DNA of 8,099 nt, taken from the NCBI GenBank assembly GCA_018882485.1, contig VERU01000096.1, forward strand, positions 1 through 8,099, given 5' to 3'. The stretch's first letter is position 1. Each line of letters starts with the position of its first letter. Shown piece after piece: positions 5,627 through 8,099 of the stretch. A model generated the notes under the pieces. The model had not been told where the DNA came from. It saw nothing but the letters and a program-made list of their open reading frames with translations, and searched no databases. Both the position numbers and the translations under genes were made by a program. The stretch comes from Rhodoferax sp. (GTDB lineage Bacteria > Pseudomonadota > Gammaproteobacteria > Burkholderiales > Burkholderiaceae_C).

Positions 5627-6351
5627 TCGCCGCGGATCTGTTCCAGCGGGGCGTTCATGACGCGGTTGCGGGCGCTGTCGATGTGGTCCTGCAGCAGGGC
5701 GACGGCTGCGGCAGCGTCGCGCATCCTCAGCGCCGCGATGAACCGCAGGTGTTCCTGCATCGCCGGGATCAGGCGGGCCGGGGTGATCACACTGTGCTCC
5801 AGCTTGATCAGCCGCACGCGCAGGGTGTTGACCCGGTACAGCTCGGAAATGATGTCGTTGCCCAGGGCGTCGACCATGCGGTCGTGCAGGCCCCAGTCGA
5901 CCGCCTGCGCATCGTCCAGCAGCGCCGCGTCGTCCTCCTGTCCGTGGGCCCTGCCCAGGATGTCCAGGTGGCTGGCTTCGATGGCGGCGAGCTCGGCGTC
6001 GCTGGCGCTGCGGACGAATCCCAGCACGGCCTCGCGTTCGATCATGCTGCGCACCTGGAAGGCGTTGCGGATCAGGCGCAAATCGACCGGAGCGATCTGC
6101 AGGCCCCGCTGCGGCACCGTTTGCACCAGTCCGGCGGCTTCCAGCCTGGGGATCATCTCCCGCACCGCACCCAGCGGCATGCCCAGCAGCAGCATGAGTT
6201 CCCGTTGCGAGACGAACTGACCGCCCCGGATGCTGCCCTTGAGCAGCTGCCGTGTGAACCCTTCGTAGGCGCGCACCCGCTGGCTGACTCCGTCGGCCAC
6301 GACGGCCCGCTGGCCCGCTACCAAATCAGTAGCTGAAGAAGCCCGTCCCAT
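5599..6351 (-). CDS. GntR-family transcriptional regulator, FCD (FadR) subfamily
   Basis: This 250-residue DNA-binding regulator has an N-terminal winged helix-turn-helix (about residues 26-90, including VSQRELMLLLGMPLGAVREMIPRLEAAGLV) followed by a QRGLQIAPV wing and an all-helical FCD ligand domain (about 95-235). The FCD metal and effector-binding residues are all present: Asp152, His156 (VDWGLHDRM), His201 (QEHLRFI) and His223 (LLQDHIDSA). FCD proteins usually bind small carboxylates or sugar acids and act as repressors released by a pathway intermediate. Its place between fucU and the aldolase gene implies control of this operon and probably the divergent pair; the TGACATGTCA palindrome at 6830-6839 is a possible operator. 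ATG 6349-6351 overlaps the fucU stop by one base (TGATG), so translation is coupled. Residues 1-25 form a longer-than-usual leader before the helix-turn-helix. Confidence 0.94.
   Translation of the reverse strand: MGRASSATDLVAGQRAVVADGVSQRVRAYEGFTRQLLKGSIRGGQFVSQRELMLLLGMPLGAVREMIPRLEAAGLVQTVPQRGLQIAPVDLRLIRNAFQVRSMIEREAVLGFVRSASDAELAAIEASHLDILGRAHGQEDDAALLDDAQAVDWGLHDRMVDALGNDIISELYRVNTLRVRLIKLEHSVITPARLIPAMQEHLRFIAALRMRDAAAAVALLQDHIDSARNRVMNAPLEQIRGEWKPLGEPA
5608..5614 (-). promoter_or_regulatory. Ribosome binding site suggesting a TTG start for the aldolase gene
   Basis: On the minus strand GGGAGAA stands 5 bases before TTG 5602, which overlaps the stop of the GntR gene (TTGA). ATG 5626 lacks such a site. 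This favours the shorter protein by 8 residues, but conservation of the N-terminus would need to be compared to settle it. Confidence 0.4.
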
Positions 6352-6773
6352 CAGGGCAGAACCCCTTTTTTCAGGATGATGTTGCCGTAGGTGCGCCGTT
6401 CGCCGGTTGCCACCACCGCAAAGGCCCTGGCCGCCCGCTCGTAGAAGGCGTAGCGTTCCAGGCTACCGGCCCGGGCGTGCCCGTGGCGTCGCAGCAAGGC
6501 TTGAAACTGTGCCACCGCCGGCGGTTCTTCGGTGGCATGGCCCACCACCTGCATCGTCCACGCAGCCGGACTCTCAAAGGTGTCCAGCGGCAACACCGAC
6601 AGGACCGCCTCCAGCACGGCAGGCGCGTCGATGCCTGTCAGCCGAATCAGACGCCGCGCATGGGTGGCTGCCGGAAAATGGGCGTCGGCCAGCACGATGT
6701 CATCCCCGTGCCCCATCGAAGCCAGGGCGTGCAGCAGGTCCGCAGACAGCAAGGGCGACAGGCCGATCAGCAT
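6351..6773 (-). CDS. fucU: L-fucose mutarotase family protein (RbsD/FucU)
   Basis: This 140-residue cytoplasmic enzyme interconverts the alpha and beta anomers of a free sugar, classically L-fucose, so that the next enzyme gets its preferred form. The sequence follows FucU closely: LIGLSPLLSADLL at the N-terminus, MGHGDDIVLADAHFP with His22 and Asp30, then ERYAFYERA (106-114), AFAVVATGE (117-125) and YGNIILKKG (129-137) with Tyr129. FucU-type rather than RbsD-type is supported by the FAVVATGE...YGNIILKKG ending. It is the first gene of the six-gene operon; ATG 6773 has GGAG (6782-6785) 8 bases upstream. A mutarotase with a nearby aldose dehydrogenase points to an oxidative pathway for L-fucose or a stereochemically related sugar such as L-galactose or D-arabinose. 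Activity on ribose pyranose forms is the alternative. Confidence 0.94.
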   Translation of the reverse strand: MLIGLSPLLSADLLHALASMGHGDDIVLADAHFPAATHARRLIRLTGIDAPAVLEAVLSVLPLDTFESPAAWTMQVVGHATEEPPAVAQFQALLRRHGHARAGSLERYAFYERAARAFAVVATGERRTYGNIILKKGVLP

Positions 6774-6889
6774 GCCGGGCGCTCCGTGGTGCAGCTCGGA
6801 CCGGATTGCTCCCGGGCCTGGTTGAAGGGTGACATGTCAGCTATAGTATCAGAGTCCATGAACGGTCCCGGTCGCCCTTTTTTGCCGTG
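6774..6889. promoter_or_regulatory. Divergent promoter/operator region between fucU and the PhyH gene
   Basis: These 116 bases separate two operons transcribed away from each other, so promoters for both must lie here or inside the gene ends. The section 6839-6860 is more AT-rich than its surroundings. TATAGT (6842-6847) is a 5/6 match to a -10 box for rightward transcription, but the nearest -35-like TTGAAG (6822-6827) is only 14 bases away, shorter than the 17-base optimum, so a different -35 or an activator is possible. For leftward transcription GATACT (complement of 6845-6850) is a weaker -10 candidate. Assignment rests on layout more than on motif strength. Confidence 0.5.
6830..6839. 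promoter_or_regulatory. Candidate operator palindrome TGACATGTCA
   Basis: This is a perfect 10-base palindrome in the divergent intergenic region, directly upstream of the TATAGT box. A dimeric GntR/FCD repressor encoded two genes away would bind a short palindrome of this kind. Because it occupies the spacer between possible -35 and -10 elements, binding there would block rightward transcription and could also affect the leftward promoter. That it is the regulator's site is inference. Confidence 0.4.
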
Positions 6890-7846
6890 ATGTCTCCAAC
6901 CCAGCAAGGTCCAGATCCCGCGCAGTCCGATGGCCCGCACGCGGGCGTTGTGCCCCGGGTCGCGGGCCGTCCGATACCGCCGCATCGGCTGGGCCGCCTG
7001 CGTGAGCCGGAACACGGCGGGTTCCAACCCCAAGTCTGGCAGGAAAGTCTCGCACGTGATGGCTACCTGTTGCTGCGATCGGTGCTCGACCCTGCGGCGG
7101 TGCGGCGCGCCCGGCTGGATGTCCTGGAGCAGTTGGCGGATGCCGGCGAAATTGCCGACCCCGTCGAGCAGGGGATCGTCAGTGGCCGGTCGCTGCGTGC
7201 CGAACGGTATCCGGACCTGGGGGCGTTCTGGCGCGCGGTGTGCGAGCTTCCCCGCCTGCGGGCGTTGAGCCATGGCGCCGGGCTGGCTGGCGTGATGGGC
7301 GGACTGCTGGGCCAGCCCGTGGTTCCGTTCGATTTCCTGTGGCTGCGTGCCATCACCGAGGGACGGGCGACGCCTCTGCATTTCGACCATGTCTACATGA
7401 ACCGGGGATCGTCGCGGGTGTGTACCGCCTGGATTCCGCTGGGTGATGTGCCGGTGGAGGCGGGCCCGCTCGCTGTGGTGGAAGGGTCGCACCGCTACAC
7501 GGACCTGATCGAGCGGTACCGGGGGGTGGACGTCGACCGGCACGCCATGCCGGGATCCTTTCCCGAGGATGCGCTGGCCTTCGTGGAATCGCGGGATACC
7601 CGCCTGCTGACCACGGACTTCCGGGCTGGTGACGTTCTGGTGTTCGGCATGTTCACGCTCCACGGCTCGCTGGACAACCAATGGGGCGGAGGACGGGTGC
7701 GCCTGTCCTGCGATGCGCGCTGGCAGCCGCTGGACGACGCGCGCGACGACCGCTGGTTTGGAGACCCGCCGGCTGCACACCACGGGCAGGGTTATGGCGG
7801 ATTGAACGGTGCGCGTCCCCTGGGGGCCGCCCACCGTGACCGTTAA
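6890..7846 (+). CDS. Phytanoyl-CoA dioxygenase (PhyH) family Fe(II)/2-oxoglutarate oxygenase
   Basis: This 318-residue non-heme iron oxygenase is predicted to couple decarboxylation of 2-oxoglutarate to oxidation, usually hydroxylation, of a substrate. The double-stranded beta-helix core carries the facial triad His164 and Asp166 (LHFDHVYMNRG) and His258 (FTLHGSLDN); Arg271 (RVRLSCDARW) is the likely 2-oxoglutarate carboxylate anchor. WIPLGDVPVEAGPLAVVEGSH, about 30 residues after the HxD, is the typical PhyH stretch. The N-terminal 45 residues are Pro/Gly/Arg-rich with no recognised domain. I chose ATG 6890; GTG 6887 immediately before is in frame, and neither has a strong ribosome binding site. 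Bacterial PhyH proteins act on very varied small molecules, so the substrate is unknown. It is the first gene right of the divergent promoter and precedes the aldo/keto reductase by 17 bases, which suggests both act on the same compound or its derivative. Confidence 0.9.
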   Translation: MSPTQQGPDPAQSDGPHAGVVPRVAGRPIPPHRLGRLREPEHGGFQPQVWQESLARDGYLLLRSVLDPAAVRRARLDVLEQLADAGEIADPVEQGIVSGRSLRAERYPDLGAFWRAVCELPRLRALSHGAGLAGVMGGLLGQPVVPFDFLWLRAITEGRATPLHFDHVYMNRGSSRVCTAWIPLGDVPVEAGPLAVVEGSHRYTDLIERYRGVDVDRHAMPGSFPEDALAFVESRDTRLLTTDFRAGDVLVFGMFTLHGSLDNQWGGGRVRLSCDARWQPLDDARDDRWFGDPPAAHHGQGYGGLNGARPLGAAHRDR

Positions 7847-7863
7847 GGCGCCCGGGTTCCACG

Positions 7864-8099
7864 GTGGCTGAAGACCGCTTTCACCGGGGCTTGCGTCTTG
7901 CGCTGGGAGGGGCGCCCCTGGGCAACCTGTTTGCGCCGGTCACACAGGCTCAGGCGGATACCCTGCTGGCCGAGGCATGGGTCAGTGGCTGCCGGACCTT
8001 TGACACGGCGCCGCACTACGGGCATGGGCTGAGCGAGCACCGATTGGGACACGCCTTGCGGGATCAGCCACGCGACAGCCTGGTGGTGTCCTCCAAGGT
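7864..8099 (+). CDS. Aldo/keto reductase, D-threo-aldose 1-dehydrogenase (L-fucose dehydrogenase)-like, N-terminal part (3' truncated)
   Basis: This is the first 78 residues of an NAD(P)-dependent aldo/keto reductase TIM barrel, cut by the window end. LGGAPLGNLF (residues 14-23) and TFDTAPHYGHGLSEHRLGHAL (45-65) match the subgroup holding D-threo-aldose 1-dehydrogenase / L-fucose dehydrogenase and pyridoxal 4-dehydrogenase. Catalytic residues seen are Asp47, Tyr52 and Lys78 in the last full codon; the catalytic His lies beyond the window. The frame is closed by a stop at 7837-7839, and GTG 7864 is the only usual start before the first strand, so it is chosen although the ribosome binding site is poor. 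The 17-base gap after the PhyH gene implies one transcript. The expected reaction is oxidation of an aldose (L-fucose or similar) to its lactone, which fits fucU across the divergent promoter. Confidence 0.9.
   Translation, partial: MAEDRFHRGLRLALGGAPLGNLFAPVTQAQADTLLAEAWVSGCRTFDTAPHYGHGLSEHRLGHALRDQPRDSLVVSSK

Noticed and set aside
5321..6220. Plus-strand open frames (299 and 217 codons) opposite the aldolase and GntR genes
   Set aside because: They have low-complexity Ser/Arg- or Gln/His-rich translations. The opposite strand carries complete enzymes and a regulator with conserved residues.
6767..7834. Minus-strand open frame (355 codons) opposite the PhyH oxygenase gene
   Set aside because: It shows no motif and has a biased composition. 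The plus strand has an intact iron-binding triad. It would also run through the divergent promoter region into fucU.

Overview
The window is high-GC DNA with tightly packed, overlapping operons. The protein style (TRAP transporter set, tandem CDGSH protein, FCD-type GntR regulator, dipeptide ABC transporter) suggests a Gram-negative proteobacterium, most likely a betaproteobacterium of the Burkholderiales. That placement is inferred from the look of the proteins, not from a marker gene. No rRNA, tRNA, CRISPR array or insertion sequence is visible.

Left part (1-1828, + strand): the 3' end of an oligopeptide/dipeptide ABC transporter ATPase runs directly into a peptidase M19 (membrane-dipeptidase family) gene, forming a peptide uptake and hydrolysis operon. 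After a 125-base gap there is a small stand-alone gene for a tandem CDGSH iron-sulfur protein. It converges on the next operon across a short GC-rich palindromic spacer.

Middle part (6773 down to 1878, - strand): a compact six-gene operon reads, in transcription order, fucU (L-fucose mutarotase / RbsD-FucU family), a GntR/FCD regulator, a DapA/NanA-family aldolase, and dctP, dctQ and dctM of a TRAP transporter. Junctions are overlaps of 1 to 28 bases or gaps of 3 and 21 bases.

Right part (6890-8099, + strand): a divergently transcribed pair encodes a phytanoyl-CoA dioxygenase (PhyH)-type Fe(II)/2-oxoglutarate oxygenase, then the N-terminal part of an aldo/keto reductase resembling D-threo-aldose 1-dehydrogenase / L-fucose dehydrogenase. 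The roughly 116-base divergent intergenic region carries a perfect palindrome, TGACATGTCA, and a -10-like TATAGT. It is a good candidate for the control point of both arms.

Taken together, the middle and right parts look like a catabolic locus for L-fucose or a similar sugar by the non-phosphorylating oxidative route. In this reading the mutarotase supplies the right anomer, the aldose dehydrogenase oxidises it to a lactone, and the DapA-like aldolase cleaves a 2-keto-3-deoxy acid. The lactonase and sugar-acid dehydratase are not in view and may lie beyond 8099. The TRAP system suggests that an acid, perhaps a sugar acid, is imported. The unusual member is the PhyH-type oxygenase, which has no role in the known fucose pathway and may mark a modified substrate.
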